This document shows, piece after piece, positions 53,010-61,404 of a stretch of DNA of 64,000 nt. Each line of letters begins with the position of its first letter. Within the stretch, counting starts at the first letter, position 1. This stretch comes from Faecalicatena contorta (GTDB lineage: Bacteria; Bacillota; Clostridia; Lachnospirales; Lachnospiraceae). The DNA lies in the NCBI RefSeq assembly GCF_003149105.1, contig NZ_QGDS01000013.1, positions 50,989 to 114,988 on the forward strand, read 5' to 3'. Both the position numbers and the translations under genes were made by a program. The notes under the pieces were generated by a model, which searched no databases, had not been told where the DNA came from, and was given only the letters and a program-made list of their open reading frames with translations.

Positions 53010-54479
53010 ATGAGTAAAATAAGAACAAGATTTGCACCAAGCCCGACGGGGAGGATGCATGTGGGGAATTTGCGGACTGCGCTGTACGCATATTTGATAG
53101 CAAAGCATGAGGACGGGGATTTCATCCTCCGTGTAGAAGATACAGACCAGGAGCGCTTTGTAGAAGGTGCTTTGGATATTATATACCGGACTTTGGAGAA
53201 AACAGGCCTGGTTCATGATGAAGGCCCTGATAAAGACGGCGGATATGGCCCTTATGTGCAAAGCGAGCGTAATACTACAGGACTGTACCTTAAATATGCA
53301 AAGCAATTGGTAGAGCAGGGGGATGCTTACTATTGTTTTTGTGATAAGGAGAGACTGGCATCCTTGAAAACAACAGTGTCAGAGGGAAGCGGCACAGATA
53401 TCATAGTATATGATAAGCACTGTCTGGGACTTTCAAAGGAAGAAGTGGAGTTCAATCTTGCAGCCGGAAAACCATGGGTAATCCGTCTGAATGTGCCTAA
53501 TGAGGGGACAACTGCTTTCCATGATGAAATATATGGAGACATCACAGTACCCAATGAAGAACTGGATGACATGATTCTGATTAAGTCTGATGGTTATCCG
53601 ACTTACAATTTTGCAAATGTAATAGATGACCACCTGATGGAGATTACACATGTAGTCAGAGGAAATGAATACTTGTCCTCTGCACCGAAATATAACCGTT
53701 TGTATCAGGCATTTGGATGGGATGTACCGGTTTATGTGCACTGTCCGCTGATTACAGATGAGACCCATAAAAAATTAAGCAAACGCTGCGGACACTCTTC
53801 TTATGAAGATTTGATTGAGCAGGGATTTGTTTCAGAAGCAGTTGTAAACTTTGTAGCGCTGCTGGGATGGAGTCCTGCAGATACAAGAGAAATATTCTCA
53901 CTGGAGGACTTGGTAAAGGCTTTTGATTATCATCATATGAATAAGTCTCCGTCTGTATTTGATACGGTGAAGCTGAAGTGGATGAATGGTGAGTATTTAA
54001 AGATGATGGACTTTGACACATTCTATGAAATGGCGGAGCCTTACATTAAAGAAATTATTACGAAAGATTATGACTTAAAGAAGATTGCAGGTCTTATAAA
54101 GACAAGGATTGAGGTATTCCCTGATATAAAGGGGCAGATAGACTTTTTTGAAGAACTGCCCGAATACGATATTGAGATGTACACACATAAGAAGATGAAA
54201 ACAAATGCGCAGACTTCACTGGAAGTACTTCGTGATTTACTTCCGCTTTTTGAAGCGCAGGAGGATTACAGTAATGATGCCTTATTCGAAACATTGAAGA
54301 ACTATGTGACGGAGAAGGGCTTCAAAAACGGTTATGTTATGTGGCCCGTGAGAACGGCTGTTTCCGGTAAGCAGAATACGCCGGGAGGAGCTACGGAGAT
54401 TATGGATATTATCGGAAAAGAGGAATCTTTGAAACGCATAAAAATTGCAGTTGATAAACTGGCTGCAGCTCAGTCATAA
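53010..54479 (+). CDS. gltX: Glutamyl-tRNA synthetase
   Basis: 489 residues from ATG 53010 ([14 protein letters not shown]), with GGAGA 9 bases upstream; an in-frame ATG at 52983 has no ribosome site. Class I signature HVGN at residues 17-20 (in place of HIGH), the [11 protein letters not shown] segment, and KKLSKR in the KMSKS position. The C-terminal anticodon-binding region runs from about 330. It charges tRNA-Glu; in this group it may also serve tRNA-Gln through the amidotransferase pathway (known for Firmicutes). The helicase gene follows after 17 bases. Confidence 0.96.
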   Translation: MSKIRTRFAPSPTGRMHVGNLRTALYAYLIAKHEDGDFILRVEDTDQERFVEGALDIIYRTLEKTGLVHDEGPDKDGGYGPYVQSERNTTGLYLKYAKQLVEQGDAYYCFCDKERLASLKTTVSEGSGTDIIVYDKHCLGLSKEEVEFNLAAGKPWVIRLNVPNEGTTAFHDEIYGDITVPNEELDDMILIKSDGYPTYNFANVIDDHLMEITHVVRGNEYLSSAPKYNRLYQAFGWDVPVYVHCPLITDETHKKLSKRCGHSSYEDLIEQGFVSEAVVNFVALLGWSPADTREIFSLEDLVKAFDYHHMNKSPSVFDTVKLKWMNGEYLKMMDFDTFYEMAEPYIKEIITKDYDLKKIAGLIKTRIEVFPDIKGQIDFFEELPEYDIEMYTHKKMKTNAQTSLEVLRDLLPLFEAQEDYSNDALFETLKNYVTEKGFKNGYVMWPVRTAVSGKQNTPGGATEIMDIIGKEESLKRIKIAVDKLAAAQS

Positions 54480-54496
54480 GCTAGAAAGAGGTAAAT

Positions 54497-56320
54497 ATGA
54501 GTTTTAGTAAAGCTCAGAAAGATGCAATTACTCATGGGGAAGGCCCCTGTCTCGTCCTTGCAGGTCCCGGTTCCGGGAAGACCACAGTCATTGTAAATAG
54601 AATGAAATATTTGATAGAGAGGTTAAAGGTAAGGCCAGAAGAAATTCTGGTCATTACTTTTACCAAATATGCGGCGTCTGAAATGAAAAGCCGTTTTCAC
54701 CGTTTGATGGGGAACAAAAGTCTGTCTGTTACGGTAGGTACTTTTCACGGCATATATTACGGTATTCTAAAGTGGGCATACCATCTTGGGCCCCAGAATA
54801 TTTTATCTGAGGAGGAAAAGTACCAGATTATCAGACAGGCTGTTAGCCGTCAGGACATTGAAATTTTTGATGAGGAAGACTTCCTTTCAGATATTGCGGC
54901 AGAAATTGGAGTTGTTAAAAATAACAGGCTGGATGTAGAGTCTTACCATTCGGCAAAATGCAGTTCAAATGATTTCCAGAATATTTACCGGGAGTATGAG
55001 GCTCAGCGGAAAGGAGCCAGAAAAATTGATTTTGATGATATGCTGGTGCTCTGTCATGAGTTATTTTTAACAAGACCGGATATTTTGGAAATGTGGCAGA
55101 AGAAATTTCAGTATATTCTGATAGATGAGTTCCAGGATATCAATAAAGTCCAGTATGACGTAATTAGAATGCTGGCTAAACCGCAGCATAATCTGTTTGC
55201 GGTAGGGGATGATGATCAATCCATCTATGGTTTTCGGGGAGCAGATGCAAAGCTGATGTTCCAGTTCAAGGAAGATTATCCTGAGATGAGGCAGCTTCTT
55301 TTGGATATTAATTACCGCTCTACCTCTAATATTGTGGAAAATGCTTTAAAGGTAATCGGAAATAATGAGATACGTTTTGAGAAAGAGATCCACGCAGAGA
55401 AACCCAAGGGCCTGAGTCTCCATGTACAGGAAGTGAGGGATCCGGCGGAGGAGAGCCAGTATGTGCTGGAGGAAATACAGAAGCGTATACAGGCAGGGAT
55501 AGAGCCGGAAGAAATTGCTGTGTTGTTCCGGATTCATACGGATGCAAGACATTTGGTGGAGAGGCTCTGGGAGCAGCAGATTCCTTTTCAGATGAAAGAG
55601 CACATGCCTAATATATATAATCATTTTATCGCCAAGGATATCAAATCCTACTTTAAGATGGCAGCAGGAGGCCGGGAGCGTCAGGAGTTTTTGCAGATTA
55701 TGAACCGGCCCAAGCGATATATCGGGCGGGATAGTCTTTCAGGCAGAGAGGTTGCTTTTGAAGATTTGAGAAAGTTCTACTGTGATAAGGACTGGATGCT
55801 GGACCGGGTGGATCAGTTTGAATGGGATTTGAAGATGCTTGGAAAGATGGCTCCTTATGCTGCCATACAATACTTACGCAAGAAAATAGGATATGATGAT
55901 TTCCTGAGAGAATATGCAGCTTCCCGAAGAATACAGGCCAGTGATTTGTTCGAGGTTCTTGCGGAGCTGGAGGAAGCGGCACGCCCCTTTTCCTCGCTGG
56001 AAGATTGGTTTGTCCATGTAGAAGAGTACACGAATGCTCTGAAAATCCGGGAGAGTAATAAAGAGCTGACCCAGAACGGAGTGCGGCTGATGACCATGCA
56101 CTCTGCAAAAGGGCTGGAATTTGATACAGTATATATTATAGAGGCAAATGAGGGGCAAATCCCTTACAAGAAGTCTCTCAAGGAGCAGAAGGAAGAGGAG
56201 GAGCGCCGGCTGTTTTACGTGGCTATGACGAGAGCGAAAGAGCTGCTTAAAATTGTATATGTAAAGAAAAAGAACGGAAAGGATGCAGACCCCTCCCGTT
56301 TTGTGGATGAATTATTTTAG
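54497..56320 (+). CDS. UvrD/PcrA-like superfamily 1 DNA helicase
   Basis: 607 residues. Q-motif around Gln7, Walker A GPGSGKTT (23-30), motif Ia ITFTKYAASEMKSR, motif II LIDEFQDIN, motif III GDDDQSIYGFRGA, motif IV NYRS, motif V MTMHSAKGLEFDTVYIIEANEG and motif VI RRLFYVAMTRAKELL. All seven motifs are intact. It is shorter than PcrA/UvrD (~730) and lacks the C-terminal Tudor-like tail. Likely a DNA repair or recombination helicase. No partner gene is evident. Confidence 0.94.
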   Translation: MSFSKAQKDAITHGEGPCLVLAGPGSGKTTVIVNRMKYLIERLKVRPEEILVITFTKYAASEMKSRFHRLMGNKSLSVTVGTFHGIYYGILKWAYHLGPQNILSEEEKYQIIRQAVSRQDIEIFDEEDFLSDIAAEIGVVKNNRLDVESYHSAKCSSNDFQNIYREYEAQRKGARKIDFDDMLVLCHELFLTRPDILEMWQKKFQYILIDEFQDINKVQYDVIRMLAKPQHNLFAVGDDDQSIYGFRGADAKLMFQFKEDYPEMRQLLLDINYRSTSNIVENALKVIGNNEIRFEKEIHAEKPKGLSLHVQEVRDPAEESQYVLEEIQKRIQAGIEPEEIAVLFRIHTDARHLVERLWEQQIPFQMKEHMPNIYNHFIAKDIKSYFKMAAGGRERQEFLQIMNRPKRYIGRDSLSGREVAFEDLRKFYCDKDWMLDRVDQFEWDLKMLGKMAPYAAIQYLRKKIGYDDFLREYAASRRIQASDLFEVLAELEEAARPFSSLEDWFVHVEEYTNALKIRESNKELTQNGVRLMTMHSAKGLEFDTVYIIEANEGQIPYKKSLKEQKEEEERRLFYVAMTRAKELLKIVYVKKKNGKDADPSRFVDELF

Positions 56321-56341
56321 GATATGGCTCTGGACCTAAGC

Positions 56342-56367
56342 GATAATCCTTGGATTATCCGTTTTTA
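56342..56367 (+). terminator. Terminator after the helicase gene
   Basis: 8-bp stem GATAATCC / GGATTATC with a 2-base TT apex, followed by CGTTTTTAT. The loop is very tight, so the real stem is probably one or two pairs shorter. Confidence 0.7.
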
Positions 56368-56426
56368 TATGCTACTATCATAATATAATTCACATACAAG
56401 TTCATTTTTCAAAAGGAGGAATACCA

Positions 56427-56669
56427 ATGGAAACTGAATTGTTATCAAAAACGGAGTGTTTTGAAGAGCACTGCATCCTTAAGGAGCGTTTGAAAGCACA
56501 GAATATCTCCTTCCGTGAGAAAATCAAGGGAAATGATTCCATCTTGGATTTGGCTGGCAAGTTTCTGGTTTTCGGAAGACCCAGTCTCGGTATGCCGAAA
56601 GAGCGCCAGAATTTTTATTGCATTTATGTCAGTCCGGAGCAACTTGAATTAGCAAAAAAACTGTTATAA
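56427..56669 (+). CDS. Small hypothetical protein (80 residues)
   Basis: 80 residues, soluble, mixed charge. AAAGGAGGA lies 8 bases before the ATG, and a perfect terminator follows 7 bases after the stop, so it is a well-formed single-gene unit. The C-terminus RQNFYCIYVSPEQLELAKKLL resembles the end of small DUF2007-like signal-transducing proteins (weak similarity by eye). Function not known. Confidence 0.7.
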   Translation: METELLSKTECFEEHCILKERLKAQNISFREKIKGNDSILDLAGKFLVFGRPSLGMPKERQNFYCIYVSPEQLELAKKLL

Positions 56670-56676
56670 CCTTATA

Positions 56677-56711
56677 AAAAATGTCCCCGTTTTGAAATAG
56701 GGGACATTTTT
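56677..56711. terminator. Bidirectional terminator between the 80-residue gene and the DUF1292 gene
   Basis: 12-bp perfect stem AAAAATGTCCCC / GGGGACATTTTT with an 11-base loop; T-runs on both strands. It lies between convergent genes. Confidence 0.92.
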
Positions 56712-56746
56712 GCTCTAGTGATATCAAAGTTTGCTTAAAAACAGGT

Positions 56747-57058
56747 TTAGTTATCCTCTGGTTCTTCATCCAGATCCAAATCTTCGAATTCTTGAGAATC
56801 CAGCCATTCATCGAATTTGTCGGCAACACGTTCATACTCGTCGTCATCCTCAATATTCTCTAACTGGGGTTCCTCCTCCTCTGTCTCAGAGTAACGGTAA
56901 AGGAAAACTTGTCCGTCCTCATTGTTGCCTTCTTCATCCAGAGGAAGCAGAGCGATATACTCTTGTCCTTCAGTTTCAAAAATAGTAAGAACGGCACATT
57001 CCAATTCCTCATCGTTATCTAGTGTTAATGTTACAGTGAGTGCTTCGTTTTCGCTCAT
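56747..57058 (-). CDS. DUF1292 family acidic protein
   Basis: 103 residues from ATG 57058, with AAAGGAGAA 8 bases upstream; the longer open frame to 57148 lacks a ribosome site. DUF1292 core: TVTLTLDNDEELECAVLTIFETEGQEYIALLPLDEEGN-EDGQVFLYRY. The C-terminal 45 residues are highly acidic (Glu/Asp). Such proteins occur widely in Firmicutes (YrzB-like), often near alaS/ruvX; role unknown. Convergent with the 80-residue gene. Confidence 0.93.
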   Translation of the reverse strand: MSENEALTVTLTLDNDEELECAVLTIFETEGQEYIALLPLDEEGNNEDGQVFLYRYSETEEEEPQLENIEDDDEYERVADKFDEWLDSQEFEDLDLDEEPEDN

Positions 57059-57255
57059 AAATATTCTCCTTTTTATTATTGATATCTCAACTCTAACAAA
57101 AAGGATGATAAAAAGCAAGAAAAAACATAAGCTTGTGACTCTTGACATTGTTATGAAACACGATAGAATAAAAGAGATAGGTTTTTAACCTTATGGGAAA
57201 GCAGCAAAGCGGATTTAAGTATCCGCCTTGACTTTACATAACAGGAGGATGTTTG

Positions 57256-58257
57256 ATGAAAAAGTGGATACTTAGTGTATTTGTCATGGTTTTGGCGGCA
57301 TGTATGCTTCTTGTAGGGTGCAAGAAGAATGTGGGTACGCCTGAAGATAATGCAGTAGAAAAAGAGGAAGCAGATGGAACAGAAGAGGCGGAACAGCAGG
57401 ATACGTATACCTTTGGTTATAGTTGTATTGATATGGATAACCCGTATTTTGAAACTCTGCAGATGTCAATAAAGACTACGTTGGATGAAAATGACTTTCA
57501 GTTAATTACAAAGAATCCTGGCTCCGATGTGAATCTTCAGATTGAGCAGATTCAGGAAATGATTGAACAGGAAGTGGATGCTGTTTTCCTCTGCCCGGTG
57601 GACTGGGAGAAGATAACTCCAGCTTTGGAGGCGCTCAGGAAGGCAGATATTCCTGTGATTAACATAGATACTCAGGTAAAGGACACAGAGCTGGTAAATG
57701 CTTATATTGGCTCTGATAATAAAAAGGCAGGATATTTGTGTGGGGAAGATTTGATTGAACAGCGCCCGGACGGGGGGAAAATTGTGATTTTGGAGTGCCC
57801 GTCTCTGAACTCCATTAATGAAAGGATTACGGGCTTTGAAGAAGCCATTATTGATGCAGGGTTTGAAGTGCTGGCAAGAGCTGATGTGGGAGCACAGAAA
57901 GATAAGGCACAAAGTGAGATGGAGAATATTTTGGAACAATATTCTCAGATTGATGCTGTAATGTGCGGGAATGACCAGGCAGCTCTGGGCGTTTTACAGG
58001 CAATGAAGGATGCAGGCAGGGGTGGTATTCTTGTTTATGGCGTGGACGGCTCTCCGGGAGTAAAAAGTGAATTATTAAAGCCGGGTACCTGCATGGCAGG
58101 AACAGGGGCTCAGTCTCCAATTAATATCGGAAAAAAGGCGGTTGAGACAGGAATTGCTATATTAGAAGGAAATGATTACGAGAAAGAAACTTATGTGGAT
58201 ACGTTTTTTATCAATAAAAATAATGTAGAAATGTACGGAACCGACGGCTGGCAGTAA
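57256..58257 (+). CDS. RbsB-like sugar-type substrate-binding lipoprotein (orphan)
   Basis: 333 residues. Lipobox LLVGC at the end of a ~22-residue signal, an acidic linker (to about 50), then a periplasmic-binding-protein-1-like fold: FGYSCIDMDNPYFETLQMSIKTTLDE, QIEQIQEMIEQEVDAVFLCPVDWEKITPALE, AYIGSDNKKAGYLCGE, MCGNDQAALGVLQAMKDAG and GVDGSPGVKSELLKPG. Typical of ribose/galactose-family (family 2) binding proteins. No permease or ATPase gene is adjacent; it stands directly before the GH13-like gene. Start ATG 57256 with AGGAGG 8 bases upstream (TTG 57253 is an alternative). Confidence 0.92.
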   Translation: MKKWILSVFVMVLAACMLLVGCKKNVGTPEDNAVEKEEADGTEEAEQQDTYTFGYSCIDMDNPYFETLQMSIKTTLDENDFQLITKNPGSDVNLQIEQIQEMIEQEVDAVFLCPVDWEKITPALEALRKADIPVINIDTQVKDTELVNAYIGSDNKKAGYLCGEDLIEQRPDGGKIVILECPSLNSINERITGFEEAIIDAGFEVLARADVGAQKDKAQSEMENILEQYSQIDAVMCGNDQAALGVLQAMKDAGRGGILVYGVDGSPGVKSELLKPGTCMAGTGAQSPINIGKKAVETGIAILEGNDYEKETYVDTFFINKNNVEMYGTDGWQ

Positions 58258-58280
58258 CAGAGAAGAGAGGACAGGAAGTT

Positions 58281-59981
58281 ATGAAGAAAGTGCAAGGAAG
58301 CCCGCAGCCGCTGGGCGTAACAATAAAAGATGACAGGGTGAATTTTGCAGTTTCTGTACCGAAGGGTAAAAGATGTGAGCTTCTGTTGTACCGGGCCGGC
58401 AAAGAGGAGATTGAATGTGAGTATCCTATGCCGGAGCATGAAGCAGTGGGAGAAGTACGTTTTCTTGCTATAGAAGGAGTAGATGCCGCACAGTATGAGT
58501 ATAATTACAGAGTAGACCAGAAAGTGTGGATTGACCCATATGTAAAGGAAATAACAGGGCATAAAGTGTTTGGGCAAAAAGAAAATCTGGATTCCCATAA
58601 GGTAAGAGGCAGATTCTTCGAAGAGGATTTTGACTGGGAGGGGGACAGGCTGCTCCAGATACCATGCCATGAAGTAATTGCCTACAGTCTGCATGTACGG
58701 GGATTTTCTATGCACAGCTCATCAAAGGTAAAACACAAAGGCACATTTGCCGGAATAGTGGAGAAATTGCCATATCTGAAAGATTTGGGGATTAATCAGA
58801 TCCAGTGTATGCCAATTTATGAATTTGAAGAGTTTACAGGTGTGCGCCAGAACTACTGGGGATATGGGAGAGGCTATTACTTTGCTCCTAAGGCATCATA
58901 TGGGGCTTCAGATTATGTGCGAAGGGAATTGAAAGAGATGGTAAAGTCCTGCCATAAGGCAGGCATTGAGGTCGTGCTGGAAATGCCTTTTGCGGAAGGG
59001 ATACTTCCTCAGACAGCGGTAGAGTGTCTTAGATATTATATGCTGGAATATCATATTGACGGATTTATAATTAATCCTTATGTTGTCCCGTGGGAGGGGC
59101 TGACAAAGGACCCAATTCTTCGGGGTGTTAAAATCTGGAAGAAGGAAGACTGGTTTCAAAACGTTATGCGCCGGTTTTTGAAAGGGGATGAAGGCATGGT
59201 GGACGAAGCCGCACGGGCACTGCGCCGTAACACGAAGGAGGATGGGTGCTGTAACTATATTACCACCCACACCGGATTTACCTTATACGATCTTGTATCT
59301 TATGATTCCAAACACAATGAGGCGAACGGAGAAAATAATGAGGATGGTCCGGAATATAATTACAGCTGGAACTGTGGGGCAGAAGGGCCCAGCAGAAAGC
59401 AGACTGTAATAGAATTAAGAAAAAAACAAATCAAAAATGCCTTCTTTCTTTTATTGACGGCACAAGGGGTACCATGCCTTTTGGCAGGGGATGAGTTTGA
59501 GAATACCCAGAAGGGAAATAACAACGTATACTGTCAGGACAATGAACTATCCTGGTTAAACTGGAATAAATTAAAGAATAACGATGCTATGTTCCAGCAC
59601 GTAAAAGCATTGATTGCATTGCGCAAGTCCCATCCTGTGCTTCACAGAGAAGGACTGCTGCTGGGGCTGGACCGGATAGCTTGTGGGATGCCGGATGTGT
59701 CTTATCACGGAGAAAATGCCTGGCAGATTCCCACAGAAATTCCGAGCAGGCAGCTTGGCGTATTGTACTGTGGAAAGGAACTGGGAGACACAGACTGTTT
59801 CATTGCTTACAATATGCATTGGATAAAGCATTCTTTTGCACTTCCCACGCCGTCCGGAGGGAAAAATTGGTATCAGGTTATGGAGACATCAGCCGGTGAA
59901 TATGATAAACCCAAGCTTTTGGAAAATCAGAAGAGGATGACCGTAAAGGAAAGGAGCATCGTATTTTTGGTTGGTAAATAA
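58281..59981 (+). CDS. GlgX/isoamylase-like GH13 protein lacking catalytic residues
   Basis: 566 residues. N-terminal CBM48-like domain (1-100), then a (beta/alpha)8 region recognisable from GINQIQCMPIYEFEEF and NYWGYGRGYYFAPKASYGAS, and DLVSYDSKHNEANGENNEDGPEYNYSWNCGAEGP near 335-370, clearly GlgX/TreX-type. But region I (GIEVVLEMPFAEG, 228-240) lacks the Asn-His pair; region II (DGFIINPY, 260-267) has Ile263 and Asn265 where Arg and the nucleophile Asp belong; and region IV (NYITTHTGF, 325-333) has Thr331 in place of Asp. It is also shorter than GlgX (~650-700). Likely a non-catalytic glycan-binding protein. RBS GAGAGGACAGG; the frame is intact. Confidence 0.88.
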   Translation: MKKVQGSPQPLGVTIKDDRVNFAVSVPKGKRCELLLYRAGKEEIECEYPMPEHEAVGEVRFLAIEGVDAAQYEYNYRVDQKVWIDPYVKEITGHKVFGQKENLDSHKVRGRFFEEDFDWEGDRLLQIPCHEVIAYSLHVRGFSMHSSSKVKHKGTFAGIVEKLPYLKDLGINQIQCMPIYEFEEFTGVRQNYWGYGRGYYFAPKASYGASDYVRRELKEMVKSCHKAGIEVVLEMPFAEGILPQTAVECLRYYMLEYHIDGFIINPYVVPWEGLTKDPILRGVKIWKKEDWFQNVMRRFLKGDEGMVDEAARALRRNTKEDGCCNYITTHTGFTLYDLVSYDSKHNEANGENNEDGPEYNYSWNCGAEGPSRKQTVIELRKKQIKNAFFLLLTAQGVPCLLAGDEFENTQKGNNNVYCQDNELSWLNWNKLKNNDAMFQHVKALIALRKSHPVLHREGLLLGLDRIACGMPDVSYHGENAWQIPTEIPSRQLGVLYCGKELGDTDCFIAYNMHWIKHSFALPTPSGGKNWYQVMETSAGEYDKPKLLENQKRMTVKERSIVFLVGK

Positions 59982-60022
59982 CCTCACAAAAGTCAGAAAT
60001 ATAGGAAGGACGGTAAAACAAT

Positions 60023-60613
60023 ATGAAAGCAGTACAACATTTTTGTACAATAACCAGGCATAAAATGTTGGTCATGAAGGAATGTTTCCGTGTAGGAATG
60101 TATAAACAGGGGCTACTTCATGACCTGTCTAAATATAGCTGGACTGAATTTAAGGTGGGCTGTAAGTATTATCAGGGCGACCGGAGTCCGAATAACGCAG
60201 AAAGAGAAGACAAGGGATGCTCCTACGCATGGCTTCATCATAAAGGGCGTAATAAGCACCATTATGAATATTGGATAGATTATGGTTTAAATGGAGGCAA
60301 AGACATGGTTGGCATGAAAATGCCCACCCGGTATGTGGTAGAAATGTTTCTGGATAGAATAGCAGCCAGTAAAATATATAGAGGGACAGATTACAAGGAC
60401 TCAGATCCCCTGCAATATTTTTTGCATGGGAAAGGCTACTATGTGATGCATAAAGAGACAGAAGCGCTTTTGGAAAGCCTTCTTACAATGCTTGCTGAAG
60501 AGGGAGAAGAGAGAACTTATGCTTATATCCGAAGCAAGGTATTGAAAAAACAAAAGTCAGATAAAAAAAAGAAAGCAGTTTCATCACAGAAGAAACCTGC
60601 AGGAACTGCATAA
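60023..60613 (+). CDS. DUF5662 family protein
   Basis: 196 residues, soluble. The helix-rich core has ITRHKMLVMKECFRVGMYKQGLLHDLSKYSWTEF and AWLHHKGRNKHHYEYW, with HD-like His/Asp pairs suggesting a metal-dependent phosphohydrolase-like fold (inference). The C-terminal 25 residues are Lys-rich. It belongs to DUF5662, common in Lachnospiraceae. RBS AGGAAGGACGG 11 bases before ATG. A strong terminator follows. Confidence 0.88.
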   Translation: MKAVQHFCTITRHKMLVMKECFRVGMYKQGLLHDLSKYSWTEFKVGCKYYQGDRSPNNAEREDKGCSYAWLHHKGRNKHHYEYWIDYGLNGGKDMVGMKMPTRYVVEMFLDRIAASKIYRGTDYKDSDPLQYFLHGKGYYVMHKETEALLESLLTMLAEEGEERTYAYIRSKVLKKQKSDKKKKAVSSQKKPAGTA

Positions 60614-60668
60614 ATTTACACTTAGTATACACCATTGAACATTAGTTGTTTAAGAAGCATAATATTTG

Positions 60669-60705
60669 TCCTCCGGGAAGCGGTTTTTCTTCCCGGAGGA
60701 TTGTT
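60669..60705 (+). terminator. Terminator between DUF5662 gene and luxS
   Basis: 12-bp perfect stem TCCTCCGGGAAG / CTTCCCGGAGGA with an 8-base loop, then TTGTTAT. Lies between convergent genes and may serve both. Confidence 0.8.
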
Positions 60706-60728
60706 ATATTCCAGAAGTTTTTCCGGGA

Positions 60729-61208
60729 TTATTCAGGATAATATAGCTGATGATCTTGAATATTAAGAAGCACATCATCCAAATATCTTTTCGCGGTGTA
60801 TTTTGCCATTGGCAGATTCATATCCAGACAATTTCCACAATCTTTCGCAGAAGCACCTGGAATTTCCCCTTCAAAAGATGCCATAAAATGAAACATTTCC
60901 TTCATAAGCGGTACAATATCACTGGACTCATAACTGCCGGAGAGGAGAAGATAAAATCCTGTACGGCATCCCATAGGTCCAAAATAGAGTACCTTATCTT
61001 TAAACTCTTCATGGTTTCTCAGGAAAGTAGCTCCCAGATGTTCTAAAGTATGAATTTCTGCAGTATTAATAACAGGCTCCTCATTGGGATTCGTCATTCT
61101 TATATCAAAAGTGGTGACAGGATGTCCATTTACAAAATCTTTCCTGGAAACGTAAAGTCCAGGTATGAGCTTGATATGGTCTATTGTAAAACTAGTGATT
61201 TTCTCCAT
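60729..61208 (-). CDS. luxS: S-ribosylhomocysteine lyase
   Basis: 159 residues, the family length. Metal ligands His53 and His57 in HTLEH and Cys124 in KDCGNC; catalytic Cys81 in GCRTGFY. The protein splits S-ribosylhomocysteine into homocysteine and the autoinducer-2 precursor DPD, as part of the activated methyl cycle. It is a single-gene unit with a clear promoter upstream. RBS AGAGGACAA. Confidence 0.97.
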   Translation of the reverse strand: MEKITSFTIDHIKLIPGLYVSRKDFVNGHPVTTFDIRMTNPNEEPVINTAEIHTLEHLGATFLRNHEEFKDKVLYFGPMGCRTGFYLLLSGSYESSDIVPLMKEMFHFMASFEGEIPGASAKDCGNCLDMNLPMAKYTAKRYLDDVLLNIQDHQLYYPE

Positions 61209-61247
61209 AATATTGTCCTCTTTTCTTAAAAAATATTTGTTTTATTT

Positions 61248-61276
61248 ATTATAACGGCAGTAATAGAAGAAGACAA
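61248..61276 (-). promoter_or_regulatory. Promoter of luxS
   Basis: On the minus strand TTGTCT (61276-61271), 17-base spacer, TATAAT (61253-61248), 40 bases before the luxS start. Confidence 0.75.
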
Positions 61277-61340
61277 GCCGGAAAAGTTGACGAATAAGAA
61301 AGAGTCGACTATACTGGATAGATATAAGTTACATAAGCAG

Positions 61341-61391
61341 GGAAACATCCATGTCACTAAGGCTTGAAAGAACCAAGTCTAAGATTCATAG
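61341..61391. repeat. Dispersed repeat upstream of the histidine phosphatase gene
   Basis: A 22-base sequence beginning GGAAACATCCATG (61341-61362) is an exact copy of 43740-43761. It runs into a hairpin (61358-61391) with CTAAGGCTTG and CAAGTCTAAG arms that matches 43892-43925 in 29 of 34 bases. Sits directly before the phosphatase ribosome site. Confidence 0.8.
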
Positions 61392-61404
61392 CAGGAGGCA
61401 GATT

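Noticed and set aside
57059..57148. N-terminal membrane helix on the DUF1292 protein
   Set aside because: The hydrophobic stretch comes from untranslated leader; ATG 57058 has a good ribosome site, and DUF1292 proteins are soluble.
57182..57252. Operator hairpin (GCGGAT/ATCCGC) before the binding-protein gene
   Set aside because: Only six pairs with a six-base loop; too weak to stand apart from chance.
61351..61404. Upstream start of the histidine phosphatase at 61351
   Set aside because: This part lies in a dispersed repeat and encodes no family sequence; ATG 61405 has AGGAGG and leads straight into LVRHGET.
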